DNA of 64,000 nucleotides from Streptomyces sp. NRRL B-24484 (GCF_000717715.1 NZ_JOAI01000023.1:62001-126000); one strand, 5' to 3'; shown: positions 41,530 to 50,500, counted from the first letter of the stretch. Numbers and translations: made by a program. The notes: generated by a model not told the origin, from the sequence alone.

Positions 41530-41949
41530 ATGACGGACGCCCTGATCCAGGTCGGAATCGAGACCATCGGCACGCTGCACCCCGAGGCCCTCGGCCTGAT
41601 CCGCGACGGCCTCTACTTCGACCTCGGCGGCCAGTTCCGCAACCCCCACCACGACCCCGCGATGCGCTACCGCACCGGCCTCGACCCCGAGGTCCGCGAA
41701 CACGTCCTTACCACCCCCGGCGTGATGCCGATGGTCGAGCGGATCGCCGAGTCCGCCAAGGCCGTCCACCGCGCCTACGCCGACCCCCGCCACCTGCTCG
41801 TGAACGTCACGATCGCCTGCCGCGGCGGCCGGCACCGCTCCGTCGCGGTCGCCGAAGCCGTCGCCGCCTACCTGCGCACAGACGGCATCGGCGTCGAGGT
41901 CCACCACCGCCACATCGACCGGCCGGTCATCGAGAACCAGGCCGACTGA
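41530..41949 (+). CDS. RapZ C-terminal-domain-like protein
   Basis: A 139-residue protein. The motif TIACRGGRHRSVAVAEAVAA matches the C-terminal domain of RapZ (C-x-GG-x-HRS-V), which in enterobacteria binds regulatory RNA and metabolites. The N-terminal P-loop ATPase domain of full RapZ is absent, so this is a stand-alone C-terminal domain. AGGAGAG precedes the ATG. In AICEs this domain recurs in the transfer region; its function there is unknown. Confidence 0.75.
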   Translation: MTDALIQVGIETIGTLHPEALGLIRDGLYFDLGGQFRNPHHDPAMRYRTGLDPEVREHVLTTPGVMPMVERIAESAKAVHRAYADPRHLLVNVTIACRGGRHRSVAVAEAVAAYLRTDGIGVEVHHRHIDRPVIENQAD

Positions 41950-41966
41950 CCACAGGGGAGGAACCG

Positions 41967-43598
41967 ATGTCCCAGACCTACGCCGAACCGCCCCTCACCC
42001 CCACTACCCCGGCGCCGGCCGAGCAGACGGCCCGCCCGGCCACCGCTCCGGCTGAGCAGGTCCGGGGGCAGGCCTCTGCCCCGGTCTTGCACACCCGGGG
42101 CGGTCTGCCGGCCGTCCCGCTCGCGGTGACCACCGCGAACGCGATGGTGGGCCTGACGTCGGCCGCCGTGCTGACCTCCGGCCCCCTCGCCGCCGCTGCC
42201 GCGACCGTCGGCACCGTGGCGACCAGCGCCCTCGCCGCCCGGATCGCCCGCCGCACCGCGAAAAAGGCCGCCCAGCGCGCCACCTCCACCGCCCGGGGCA
42301 CTGCCGGGCGACGCCCGGGGCACCTGTCCCTGGTCAAGTCACCCGCTGGAGGCCGTGGTTCGTCCCCGCGTGCCGGCACCGGATCGGTGGGGCCGCCGCG
42401 CCCGACCCGGAGCGGGACCGGCACCACCGGCCGCACCGGCACCGGCCCGGCCGCGAGTTCGCTTCCGCTGTCGGCGGGAAGCCGCGGGCCTCTGTCCGGC
42501 ACGTCCGGTTCGGTGCGGAAGTCGTCGTCCGGTACAGGCAAGGCGGCCCCGGGCCGTCTGGCCGCGCGGGCCGGTGAGGTGAAGGCGGTCCGGAAGGCGG
42601 ACCGTGAGGTGATGCCGTCGCGGGCCGAGCGCCGGACCGGCCAGACCGCGGCCCGCCGGCAGGTCGCCGACACCCGCCGCGCCGCCAAGGCCGCCGACCG
42701 CGAGCGGAAGGACGCCCGGCGCGGCCGGATCGGGAAGGCCCTGGCCAAGCCCGCCGCGCTCGCCCGGCAGTCCCTGGACAGGGCCCGCACCAGGAACCGA
42801 ACGGCCGCCGACAAGCGGGCGGAGCGGAGGGTTGCGGACGCCCGCCGGGAGGCCCGCAAGGCCCCGCTCCGCCGGGCGGCGATGTTCGCGCTCCGCAAGT
42901 CCGCGGCCCGGTTCCACGGCCGGCGCCTGATCGCCGCGCTGCTGGCGCTGCCGGTCGGGGCCCTCGGGGCGCTGACCACCCCGCTCGGGCGCCGGCTCGG
43001 CGCCTCGTGGTTGATGCACCCCGGCCGGCGCCTCTACCACTGGCTGGTGGGCAGGGCCGCCGGGGCCCGCGCCGAGCGGGACGCCCGGATCCGCGCGGAG
43101 CTGGCCGACGCCGAGCAGGCCGTGGACGAGGCCATCGACCACCCCGAGGACGCCCCCGAGCCCGTGGCCGACACCGTGCCGCGCGCCCCGAAGAGCCACA
43201 ACGCCCAGCCCGAACTGACCGCCCTGGGAGGCGACATGCCCAGCACCACCGAGTCCGGATTCAACTTCTCCGAGGTCGCCTCCGAGATGTACAGCGCGGC
43301 GATGAACTACGACCCCGACGGCATGATGTCCGTCCTCGCCGCCATGGAGTCCATGCCCGAGGGCCTGGAGTCCATCGCCAACACCTTCCGCGTCCTCGCC
43401 GAGCGCTCCGACGGCGAGTTCCCCCTCGACAAGTCCGTCGGCGAGGCCCTGAACGAGGTCTTCATGCTCCTCATGTCGGCCGTCAGCGCCTCCGAGGAGG
43501 TCTCCAAGCTGTTCCGCCTCATGCACGCCCACGACATCTCCCGCCACGAGGACCCCCGCAACGGCGAGGAGAAGTGGGACATCAGCAACAACCAGTAG
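41967..43598 (+). CDS. Large AICE transfer-region protein (spread-type)
   Basis: A 543-residue protein. Residues about 50-100 include a membrane-prone stretch (LAVTTANAMVGLTSAAVLTS, AAAAATVGTVATSALAARIA). Residues about 110-330 are highly basic and low complexity, with repeated ADRERKDARRGR-like blocks, followed by another membrane-prone segment (LIAALLALPVGALGALTTPL). The C-terminal 115 residues are a separate acidic helical domain (GFNFSEVASEMYSAAMNYDP). It lies directly before tra, the place of spread proteins. Specific function unknown. Confidence 0.7.
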   Translation: MSQTYAEPPLTPTTPAPAEQTARPATAPAEQVRGQASAPVLHTRGGLPAVPLAVTTANAMVGLTSAAVLTSGPLAAAAATVGTVATSALAARIARRTAKKAAQRATSTARGTAGRRPGHLSLVKSPAGGRGSSPRAGTGSVGPPRPTRSGTGTTGRTGTGPAASSLPLSAGSRGPLSGTSGSVRKSSSGTGKAAPGRLAARAGEVKAVRKADREVMPSRAERRTGQTAARRQVADTRRAAKAADRERKDARRGRIGKALAKPAALARQSLDRARTRNRTAADKRAERRVADARREARKAPLRRAAMFALRKSAARFHGRRLIAALLALPVGALGALTTPLGRRLGASWLMHPGRRLYHWLVGRAAGARAERDARIRAELADAEQAVDEAIDHPEDAPEPVADTVPRAPKSHNAQPELTALGGDMPSTTESGFNFSEVASEMYSAAMNYDPDGMMSVLAAMESMPEGLESIANTFRVLAERSDGEFPLDKSVGEALNEVFMLLMSAVSASEEVSKLFRLMHAHDISRHEDPRNGEEKWDISNNQ

Positions 43599-43712
43599 CC
43601 CGCCGGAACCACAGGCGCTCATCGGGCCGCCCCGCCACTTGCGCTGGGCGGCCCGACCCATCCCCGCACCCCGCACTACCCGCCACCGCCCCTGCTGCCG
43701 CCTGGAGCTGCC

Positions 43713-45893
43713 GTGAATCAGCCCGAGCACACCCTGAACCTCACCAACCTCCCCCAGCCCAAGACCCCCAAGCCCCGCACCACCAAGGGGAAGACGTCCC
43801 TGCTGCCGCCGCTGGACTGGGCCGCCACCCACGGCCCCGTCTCCGGCGCCGTCTCCGCCGCGACCGGCGCCGGCGCACTCGCGCTGCTCGGCGCCGCCAC
43901 CCACATGCCCCCCGGCATCCCCCTCTACGTCGGCGCCGCGGGCGCGGTCGGGCACGGCATCGGCGTCAGCATCCGCCGCCGCCTCACCGGCCGCACCATG
44001 GCCGGCCGCGCCGCCTCGTGGCTGCTCGCCGGAGGCTGGACCACCTGGGCCATCTCCACCGGCCCGCTCTCGTGGGCCGCGGCCGGGACGCTGGCCGCGC
44101 TCGGTGTCGGGATCGGCGCTATGGCCTCCAACGCGGCGATCCGTGAGGAGGCTGTGGAGCTGGAGCGCATGAGCGACGAGGCCCGCACCGCCGCCGCCAA
44201 GATGAACGGGGAGCGCGAGAAGATCGCCCGGGAGTGGGCGGAGCGGATCCACCGCGTGACCGGGGTCCAGGTCGCGGTGTTCGCGGTCGAGTTCTGGAAG
44301 ACCGGCGCCGGGTTCTCCCTCGCTGCCGAACTCCCCGGCGGCTCCGCCACCTGGGACCGCATCGCCTCCCAGGCCCGCGCGCTCGCCACCGACGCCCGGC
44401 TGCCGCTCGGCTGCACGGTGTGGGTCGAGGAGGGCGACCGTCAGGGCCGCATCGTCCTCGACATCGCCACCGTCAACGTCATGGCCCAGGACTTCCCCTA
44501 TCCGGACGACTTCTCGGCTCTGTCCATCCTCACCGGCATCCCCTGGGGCCTGCTGCCCAACTCCGACGCCGCCACGGTGCTGCTGCGCGAGGCATGCGCG
44601 CTCGTCCTGGGCCCGCCCGGATCCGGCAAGTCCACGTTCATCGACGTCGTCCTCGCCGGGTTCGCCCGCTGCACCGACGTGCTCACCTTCGTCATCGACC
44701 TGAAGGCCGGCGCCGCCGGCATCCCCTGGGTCCGCCCCTGGCTGGAGGCCCGCGGGCTGAAGGCACCGAAGGCCGGGGTCGTCCCGGTGCCGCAGGACAC
44801 CGAGCCCGGCATCGACTGGCTCGCCTCCACCCCGGACGAGGCACTGCGGCTGATGCAGGCCGTCCTGCGGATCAACGCCGCACGCCAGCACGGCTACCAG
44901 GATCTGTTGGACGCCCGGGACACCACTCTGCTGCCCGTGTCGGCGGACCTGCCGCAGATCGAGGTGGTCGTGGACGAGGGCGCCGAGCTGCTGTCCGCGG
45001 CGTCGTTCGGCGACCCGACGATGAAGGCCCTCCAGGAGGCCGTGAAGAAGGCCATGCGCACGACCCGCGCGATGGGGATCCGGTTCGTGCTCACGGCCGT
45101 GGACGGCAACGTGTCCGCGCTCGGGGACACCGCCGTCCGCAAGTTCTCCCCGGTCGGGGTCGCGCTGACCTCCGGGGAGTCGTCCGGGAACAACCTGCAC
45201 AAGCTGTTCCCCAGCGCGAAGGTCGACACCCGCCAGCTCCGCGCGAAGGGCTGCGGCGTCATCGGCGCCGCCGGCGCGGACGGCTTCGCCCCCACCGGCT
45301 TCAAGGGCTGGAAGACCAGCCCGAGCCTGGTCCGCCAGGTCGTCCTCGCCACCAACGCCCGCCGCCCGGCCCTCGACTCCATCTCCGCATCAGCCGCGGG
45401 CGAGGACTACGCCCGCCGCTGGTCCCCCGAGCGCGCCGGATGGCTCTGGGAAGGCACCACCGCGACCCCGACCGCGCCGGCGCCCGCACCGACATCCGGG
45501 GGCGGGCTGAACCTCTCCGCCCTCCGCACCATGGCCGCCCCCGGCGACGGCGGCGACGCGGCCCGGGACGGACTGGCGGAGGTCATCGCCTTCCCCAACA
45601 CCCGGCCCCAGGGCCTCAACCTCTCGTCCCTTCGCGAGGACACCCTGACGCCGACGCCGACGCCGACGCCGCAGCCGCACGCCGCCACGGCCGGGCCGGA
45701 GTGGCTGGCCGACGCGATCGACGCGATCGAGTCCGCCGGGCCGATGGGCCTGAAGGTCGCCACCGTCGCCGACATGGTCGACCGGAACCGCAAGACCGTC
45801 CGCGCCGCACTCCAGGACGCCGCCGAGCGCGGCGAACTGGTCTACCGCGAGAACGGCCCGCAGTCCGTGTTCCTCCACCCCGACCATGCTTGA
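43713..45893 (+). CDS. tra: FtsK/SpoIIIE-like conjugal transfer translocase
   Basis: A 726-residue protein that would move double-stranded DNA between hyphae. Two to four N-terminal membrane segments (AATGAGALALLGAATHMPP, AASWLLAGGWTTWAISTG, WAAAGTLAALGVGIGAMAS) anchor it. Walker A is GPPGSGKST at about residue 300 and Walker B EVVVDEGAELL at about 416. The last 60 residues form a winged helix (GLKVATVADMVDRNRKTVRA) like the FtsK gamma domain that reads DNA repeats. Repeats lie immediately downstream. GTG start. Confidence 0.9.
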   Translation: MNQPEHTLNLTNLPQPKTPKPRTTKGKTSLLPPLDWAATHGPVSGAVSAATGAGALALLGAATHMPPGIPLYVGAAGAVGHGIGVSIRRRLTGRTMAGRAASWLLAGGWTTWAISTGPLSWAAAGTLAALGVGIGAMASNAAIREEAVELERMSDEARTAAAKMNGEREKIAREWAERIHRVTGVQVAVFAVEFWKTGAGFSLAAELPGGSATWDRIASQARALATDARLPLGCTVWVEEGDRQGRIVLDIATVNVMAQDFPYPDDFSALSILTGIPWGLLPNSDAATVLLREACALVLGPPGSGKSTFIDVVLAGFARCTDVLTFVIDLKAGAAGIPWVRPWLEARGLKAPKAGVVPVPQDTEPGIDWLASTPDEALRLMQAVLRINAARQHGYQDLLDARDTTLLPVSADLPQIEVVVDEGAELLSAASFGDPTMKALQEAVKKAMRTTRAMGIRFVLTAVDGNVSALGDTAVRKFSPVGVALTSGESSGNNLHKLFPSAKVDTRQLRAKGCGVIGAAGADGFAPTGFKGWKTSPSLVRQVVLATNARRPALDSISASAAGEDYARRWSPERAGWLWEGTTATPTAPAPAPTSGGGLNLSALRTMAAPGDGGDAARDGLAEVIAFPNTRPQGLNLSSLREDTLTPTPTPTPQPHAATAGPEWLADAIDAIESAGPMGLKVATVADMVDRNRKTVRAALQDAAERGELVYRENGPQSVFLHPDHA

Positions 45894-45910
45894 CCATCCA
45901 TCACTCTCCG

Positions 45911-46029
45911 CTACTGGCTACTGGTTACTGGCACCGCCCCAGTAGCCAGTAGAGCGGTCCCGTGGACCCAGAATCGGGTTCTGTCCTGCGGATTACCCAC
46001 TACCCAGTAGCCAGTAGCCACCCCAGTAC
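45911..46029. repeat. Heptamer repeats after tra, candidate transfer locus (clt)
   Basis: Eight CCAGTAG-type heptamers: CTACTGG, CTACTGG, TTACTGG (45911-45931) in one orientation, then CCAGTAG twice (45939-45952), CCAGTAG twice (46004-46017) and CCAGTAC (46023-46029) in the other. They fill the non-coding gap directly after the Tra winged-helix codons. Streptomyces TraB proteins recognise tandem 8-bp repeats at clt. Confidence 0.7.
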
Positions 46030-46119
46030 GACCATGCACAGCAACCAGCAGGGCCCCGCCCAGCACGCCCCGGGCGGGGCCCTGCGGCTGCCCGAAACCG
46101 GCTCGAAGGGATGCCCACT

Positions 46120-46308
46120 GTGATCGTCTCCGTCAGCCTCACCGTCCTGTTCACCGTCCTCGCCCTGGTCCTGATCTGGAGCCGCCGGGTCGGCGCGTTC
46201 GCCGGCACCGTGCTGTTCCTCGCCGGGTTCACCCTCGCCTCGACCGGCATCGCCGGGCCCGTGAACGCCTTCCTCGCCGCGATCGCCGCCGCCGTCACCA
46301 GCCGCTGA
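46120..46308 (+). CDS. Small AICE membrane protein
   Basis: A 62-residue protein with two membrane segments (VSLTVLFTVLALVLIWSRRV and TVLFLAGFTLASTGIAGPV). I favour the GTG at 46120, placed well behind AAGGG; the ATG at 46111 is too close to it. Similar small membrane proteins accompany tra in AICEs and may take part in spread. Confidence 0.65.
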   Translation: MIVSVSLTVLFTVLALVLIWSRRVGAFAGTVLFLAGFTLASTGIAGPVNAFLAAIAAAVTSR

Positions 46309-46328
46309 CCCGAACGGAGCCCAGTGCC

Positions 46329-46544
46329 GTGCAGCCCACCGTGCCCGGGATCCGGCCGCTCGCCGCCGTCCACCTGCGCGAGGCCCTCACCGCCACCGCC
46401 AACGGTGACCCGACCCTCGCGCTCGCCGCCCTCATGCACATCGACAACGAGTCCTGGCAGGGCATCCACCACCGCCTCGCCGTGCTCGGTACCGACCTGC
46501 TCGACGTCCTCGCCCACACCGCAGCAACGGGAGGCACCCAGTGA
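46329..46544 (+). CDS. Small AICE protein
   Basis: A 71-residue protein starting at GTG 46329. It is helical (LAAVHLREALTATANGDPTL, WQGIHHRLAVLGTDLLDVLA). Its stop overlaps the next start. Small proteins of this kind are frequent between tra and rep in AICEs. No function assigned. Confidence 0.6.
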   Translation: MQPTVPGIRPLAAVHLREALTATANGDPTLALAALMHIDNESWQGIHHRLAVLGTDLLDVLAHTAATGGTQ

Positions 46545-46819
46545 GCACCACCAGCGACCTCATCACCGCCGCCGTCCTCTTCGGCCCCGGCGCCCTGCTC
46601 TCCATCCCCGTCATCGCCTCCCAGCGTGGCGCCCGCGCCGACTCCGAGCGCGTGCAGGCCGTCCTCGCCCTCTCCGCCTACGAGCGCGCCGCCGCCCTCG
46701 CCGAGACCGAGCAGGACGCCCCCGCACCGCCGGACGGCGGCGAGCCCATCACCCCCGTGACCGAGCCCGCCCAGCGGCTCGCCACTGTCATCGACTTCCC
46801 CGCCCGCCACGCCGCCTGA
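46541..46819 (+). CDS. Small AICE protein with N-terminal hydrophobic segment
   Basis: A 92-residue protein, GTG overlapping the previous stop. Residues about 8-28 are hydrophobic (LITAAVLFGPGALLSIPVIA), giving one membrane anchor or signal; the remainder is acidic and Pro-rich with a terminal IDFPARHAA. No family recognised. Confidence 0.6.
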   Translation: MSTTSDLITAAVLFGPGALLSIPVIASQRGARADSERVQAVLALSAYERAAALAETEQDAPAPPDGGEPITPVTEPAQRLATVIDFPARHAA

Positions 46820-46830
46820 AAGAGGATCAC

Positions 46831-47148
46831 GTGGACCACGACGAGTACTACGAGGACCCCGACGGCTGGTACGACGCGAGCGAGCCGTACGACCCGGCCG
46901 AGGAGAAGGCCGCCGAGATCGCCCTCGACCTCGCCGACGAGGCCCGCTGGGCCGCCGAGGAAGCCGCCAACCCGCAGCCCGGACACACCGAGATGTGCGA
47001 GGGCTGCCACGGCACCGGCGGCGGCTACGAGGACGAAGCCTGGGACGACGAGGCCCAGGACTACGTCCCCATCGACTACGAGGACTGCCCCGAGTGCGGC
47101 GGCTGCGGCTACTACGACTGCGACGCCACCTGCGACAACGCCGGATAG
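46831..47148 (+). CDS. Acidic protein with DnaJ-type zinc-finger motifs
   Basis: A 105-residue, very acidic protein starting at GTG 46831 behind AAAGAGGA. The C-terminal half holds CEGCHGTGGGY and CPECGGCGYYDCDATC, the C-x2-C-x-G-x-G repeats of the DnaJ central zinc domain, without any J domain. It may bind zinc and act as a small chaperone or scaffold. It lies 10 bp upstream of the prim-pol gene, suggesting a link with replication. Confidence 0.7.
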   Translation: MDHDEYYEDPDGWYDASEPYDPAEEKAAEIALDLADEARWAAEEAANPQPGHTEMCEGCHGTGGGYEDEAWDDEAQDYVPIDYEDCPECGGCGYYDCDATCDNAG

Positions 47149-47157
47149 GCGCCGGCC

Positions 47158-48300
47158 GTGGCCGCCCTCGACTGGCGAGACGCCCGGCACTACGACCGCA
47201 CCACCGACAAGCCCTGCCGCTGGTGCGGCCTGCCCACCCCACTCCGCGACGACCAGCGTAGACCCGCACACAAGGTCTGCGCTGAGCAGCAGCAGAACAC
47301 CGACACCAGCACCCCGCCCGCCGCTGCCGTCCCGGTCGCGGAAGGCGGAGTGCTGCCCCAACTCGACAGACAGGAGAAGTCATTGGCCCATTGGGACCAT
47401 GCGCTGGCCGCCGCGCACTTCGCCGCCGAGCGCGGCATGCGGGTCTTCCCCATCACCCGTATGAAGAAGCCCGCGATCCCCAGCCCGCACCCGCCCGGCC
47501 ACGAGCGCGACGAATGCCGCGCCGCATGCGGCCGGTTCGGTCACGGCGTCCACGACGCCACCACCGACCACGCCCGGATCGACGCCATGTTCCGCGCCGC
47601 CCCGTGGGCGACCGGGTACGGGATCGCCTGTGGCCGGGCGCCGCATCACCTGATCGGCCTCGACCTCGACCGCAAGAACGGCCTCGACGGCGTCGCCGAA
47701 CTCGCCCGCCTTGCCGCCGAACACGGCTTCACCGTCCCGGCCACCGCAACCGTCTCCACCCCGACCGGTGGGCTGCACCTGTGGCTCACCGCCCCTCCCG
47801 ACGCCGTGTTCCCGAACTCGGTTGGCGTCGTCGGCCCCGGGATCGACGTGCGCGGCCCGGGCGGCCTGCTGGTCGGCCCCGGATCGTATGGGGCAAGGGG
47901 CCGCTACGGCTTCGCCTCCGGAACCGACCCCAGCACCGTCGCACCGTGCCCGCCGGAGCTGCTGGCCCTGCTCACGCCGCCGCCCGCACCCGCCGCACCG
48001 GTCGTGGATCCGGCCGAGTTGCGGGACCGGGTCCGCCAGCAAGACGCCTACACCCGGGCCGTCCTCGACGGCGAGGCCGCGAAGGTCCGGGCCCAGTCCC
48101 ACCCGGGGCGGGCGAAGCGGCTGTTCGCCTCCGCCGCGTCCGTCGGCCGCCTGGTCCACGCCGGCACCATCCCCGAAGCCCTCGCCCTCGACACCCTCCT
48201 CGACGCAGGCATGGCCACCGGCCTCACGCGCTCCGAGTGCGAGCGCACCATCACCCGCGGCCTCGCCCGAGGCGCAGGCACCCTCCGATCTGCCGCCTGA
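47158..48300 (+). CDS. Bifunctional DNA primase/polymerase (AICE replication)
   Basis: A 380-residue protein. A short zinc motif opens it (CRWCGLPTP ... KVCAEQ). The prim-pol domain spans about 80-270: WDHALAAAHFAAERGMRVFP, then HLIGLDLDRKNGLDG with the catalytic D-x-D, TPTGGLHLWLTAP with the conserved His, and GIDVRGPGGLLVGPGS. AICE elements with this protein replicate their excised circle (RepAM-type). The following DUF3987 gene probably acts with it. Confidence 0.88.
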   Translation: MAALDWRDARHYDRTTDKPCRWCGLPTPLRDDQRRPAHKVCAEQQQNTDTSTPPAAAVPVAEGGVLPQLDRQEKSLAHWDHALAAAHFAAERGMRVFPITRMKKPAIPSPHPPGHERDECRAACGRFGHGVHDATTDHARIDAMFRAAPWATGYGIACGRAPHHLIGLDLDRKNGLDGVAELARLAAEHGFTVPATATVSTPTGGLHLWLTAPPDAVFPNSVGVVGPGIDVRGPGGLLVGPGSYGARGRYGFASGTDPSTVAPCPPELLALLTPPPAPAAPVVDPAELRDRVRQQDAYTRAVLDGEAAKVRAQSHPGRAKRLFASAASVGRLVHAGTIPEALALDTLLDAGMATGLTRSECERTITRGLARGAGTLRSAA

Positions 48301-48408
48301 CCGCACGTCCTGGGCCAAGGCGCGGGGGCGGAGAAAGCTGCTTTCTCCGCCCCCGCCCCTTCCGGCCCGCACCTGCCCAACCCACCCCGTGTGAGAGGAC
48401 TTCTGCCC

Positions 48409-49989
48409 GTGTCCATGCCCACCACCGTCGCTGACGGTCCGTTCGGCAACGTCACATCCCTGTTCCCGGACGGCTGGGAGCAGGCCATGGAGCCGCCCCC
48501 GGCTGCCGGAGAGGCGTGGGACGCCCCGGTGGACCTTGGGGAGTCCCGCACCCGGCCGCTCTTCCCGGTCGACACACTCCCCGGGTGGATCGGCGGCATG
48601 GTCGCCGCGGTCGCGGAGGAGACCCAGACCCCCGCCGACCTCGCTGGATGCCTGGCGCTCGCAGTCGTTGCGGCCGCCGCCGGCGGCAAGGCGACAGTCC
48701 GCATCCGGGGCCGGTGGACCGAGCCGGTGAACATCTACACCGTCGTCGCCCTCGACCCGGGCAACCGCAAGAGCGCCGTGTTCGACCTGATGACCAAGCC
48801 CCTGCTGACCGTGGAAGAGTCCCTGGTCGAGATCAGCAAGATCCGCATCACCGAGGCCGAGACCGCGCTCAAGCTGGCCAAGGCCACCGCCGACAAGGCC
48901 GCCCATCGAGCCACCAACGCCGAGCCCGACCAGCGCGAGGCCCTCACCCGCGAGGCCATCGCTCTCGCCCAGCAGGCCGCGGCCATCACTGTGCCCTGTG
49001 AGACCCAACTCATCGCCGACAACGCCACCCAGGAGTCCTTGGCCACGCTCCTCGCGGACCAGGGCGGCCGGATCGCCATCATGAGCCCCGAAGGCGGGAT
49101 CTTCGACATCATCGCTGGCCTGTACTCCGGCAGCGCGAACATGGAGATTTTCCTCAAGGGCCACGCCGGAGACATGGTCCGCGTCAACCGCCAGGGACGC
49201 CCCTCCCAGCACGTCCAGCGCCCCGCCGTCACCATGGGCCTCGCCATCCAGCCCGAGGTCCTGGACGCCATCGCCAACGTCAAGGGCGCCGACGGACGCG
49301 GGCTGCTCGCCCGCTACCTCTACTCGGTCCCCGAGTCCCTGGTCGGCAGCCGCACCGTCGAACCCGAGCCGCTCCCCGACCACGTCGCCGACAACTACTC
49401 CGCCCGCCTCGCGGCCCTCGCCATGGCCCTTGTCGACCGCGACGAGCCCGCCGTCCTCACCCTCACCCCCGAGGCCAACGCGGTGATGCTCGCCTACCAG
49501 AAGGTCACCGAGGCCCGTCTCGGCAAGGGCGGCGCCCTGCGGTCGATCCTCAAGTGGGCCAGTAAGCGCGACGGAGCTGTCGCCCGCCTCGCCGGCCTGC
49601 TCCACCTCGCCGAACACCCCACCGACGGCTGGGACCGCCCGATCGAGGCCGGCACCCTCGCCGCCGCCACCCGGCTCGGCGACTACTTCACCGCCCACGC
49701 CCTGCACGTCTTCGACGCCATGGGCGCCGACCCCGGCCGCGACGCCGCCCGCACTCTCCTGGACCACCTGCGCGCCAACCCCATGCCCGCGTTCACCAAG
49801 CGGGACCTGTTCCGCGCCGTCCCCCGGGCCGACTTCCGCACCATCTCCGACCTCGGCCCCGCCCTGGACCTCCTGGAGGAACACGGCTGGCTCCGGCAGC
49901 AGACCCCGCCGCCCCGCTCCGCCCGGGGCGGCCGGCCGCCGTCCCCGCGCTACCACCTCCACCCCGCCCTCACGCGTTACCAGGGCTGA
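48409..49989 (+). CDS. DUF3987 protein (replicative helicase-like)
   Basis: A 526-residue protein. It belongs to the DUF3987 group of P-loop-derived proteins linked to primases: AGCLALAVVAAAAGGKATVR, the Walker-like VVALDPGNRKSAVFDLM, MSPEGGIFDIIAGLYSGSAN, then RPAVTMGLAIQPEVLDAIAN and GLLARYLYSVPESLVG. The C-terminal 100 residues form a winged-helix-like segment. The P loop GNRKS is non-canonical but typical of the family. Start GTG 48409 (GAGAGGA upstream); ATG 48415 is an alternative. Confidence 0.8.
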   Translation: MSMPTTVADGPFGNVTSLFPDGWEQAMEPPPAAGEAWDAPVDLGESRTRPLFPVDTLPGWIGGMVAAVAEETQTPADLAGCLALAVVAAAAGGKATVRIRGRWTEPVNIYTVVALDPGNRKSAVFDLMTKPLLTVEESLVEISKIRITEAETALKLAKATADKAAHRATNAEPDQREALTREAIALAQQAAAITVPCETQLIADNATQESLATLLADQGGRIAIMSPEGGIFDIIAGLYSGSANMEIFLKGHAGDMVRVNRQGRPSQHVQRPAVTMGLAIQPEVLDAIANVKGADGRGLLARYLYSVPESLVGSRTVEPEPLPDHVADNYSARLAALAMALVDRDEPAVLTLTPEANAVMLAYQKVTEARLGKGGALRSILKWASKRDGAVARLAGLLHLAEHPTDGWDRPIEAGTLAAATRLGDYFTAHALHVFDAMGADPGRDAARTLLDHLRANPMPAFTKRDLFRAVPRADFRTISDLGPALDLLEEHGWLRQQTPPPRSARGGRPPSPRYHLHPALTRYQG

Positions 49990-50015
49990 ACCACCCGCAT
50001 GAAGCCCCGGGGTGC

Positions 50016-50264
50016 TGACAGAACCCCGAAAACCACCACTGCACGCCACTGACCTGCGAGAACACCGCCGATCCCGGCTTTGACAAAACCTCCGAAAACT
50101 CTGACAGAACCTCCCCCGCTGGGGTTCTGTCACAGCCTCGCCCGCTGTGACAGAACCCCGCCCACCGAGGTTCTGTCGAGGTTTTTACCGGTTTTGTCAG
50201 AGCCGCGATCAAGAACAAACCGGCAGGTCAGAGGCACAGTCGCGAGGTTTAGAGAGTTCTGTCA
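50016..50264. repeat. Eight TGACAGAACC-type iterons, candidate AICE replication origin
   Basis: TGACAGAACC or close variants occur at 50016, 50081 (TGACAAAACC), 50102 and 50148; the inverse GGTTCTGTCA occurs at 50123, 50169, 50190 (GGTTTTGTCA) and 50255. The region is non-coding, comparatively AT-richer, and lies between the replication genes and xis. Mixed direct and inverted iterons fit an initiator-binding origin. Confidence 0.75.
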
Positions 50265-50311
50265 GCCCCAGGCCCTCCCACCCGAGCACACCGCCGCAGG
50301 AGGACCCACCG

Positions 50312-50500
50312 ATGACCACCGCCACGCCCGAGGCCCTGACCGTGCCCGAGGTCATGGCCGCGCTCCGCCTGAGCCGCAGCAAGGTCTACGACCTGATCCG
50401 CTCGAACACCCTGACCAGCTTCACCATCGGCCGCTGCCGCCGTGTGGCAGCCGACGACCTCACCACCTACATCCGCAACCAGACCAGGAGCAACGCCTGA
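50312..50500 (+). CDS. xis: Excisionase (HTH_17 family)
   Basis: A 62-residue DNA-binding protein of the excisionase family: LTVPEVMAALRLSRSKVYDL, IRSNTLTSFTIGRCRRVAAD. It bends DNA and directs the integrase toward excision. AGGAGG precedes the ATG, and the stop overlaps the integrase start (TGATGG), the standard xis-int coupling in pSAM2-like elements. Confidence 0.92.
   Translation: MTTATPEALTVPEVMAALRLSRSKVYDLIRSNTLTSFTIGRCRRVAADDLTTYIRNQTRSNA

Noticed and set aside
42339..45200. 953-codon minus-strand frame opposite the AICE transfer genes
   Set aside because: Shadow of tra and the spread-type gene; no start signals or domains.
50016..50264. CRISPR array reading of the TGACAGAACC repeats
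   Set aside because: Repeats are only 10 bp, occur in both orientations and have irregular spacing, fitting iterons instead.
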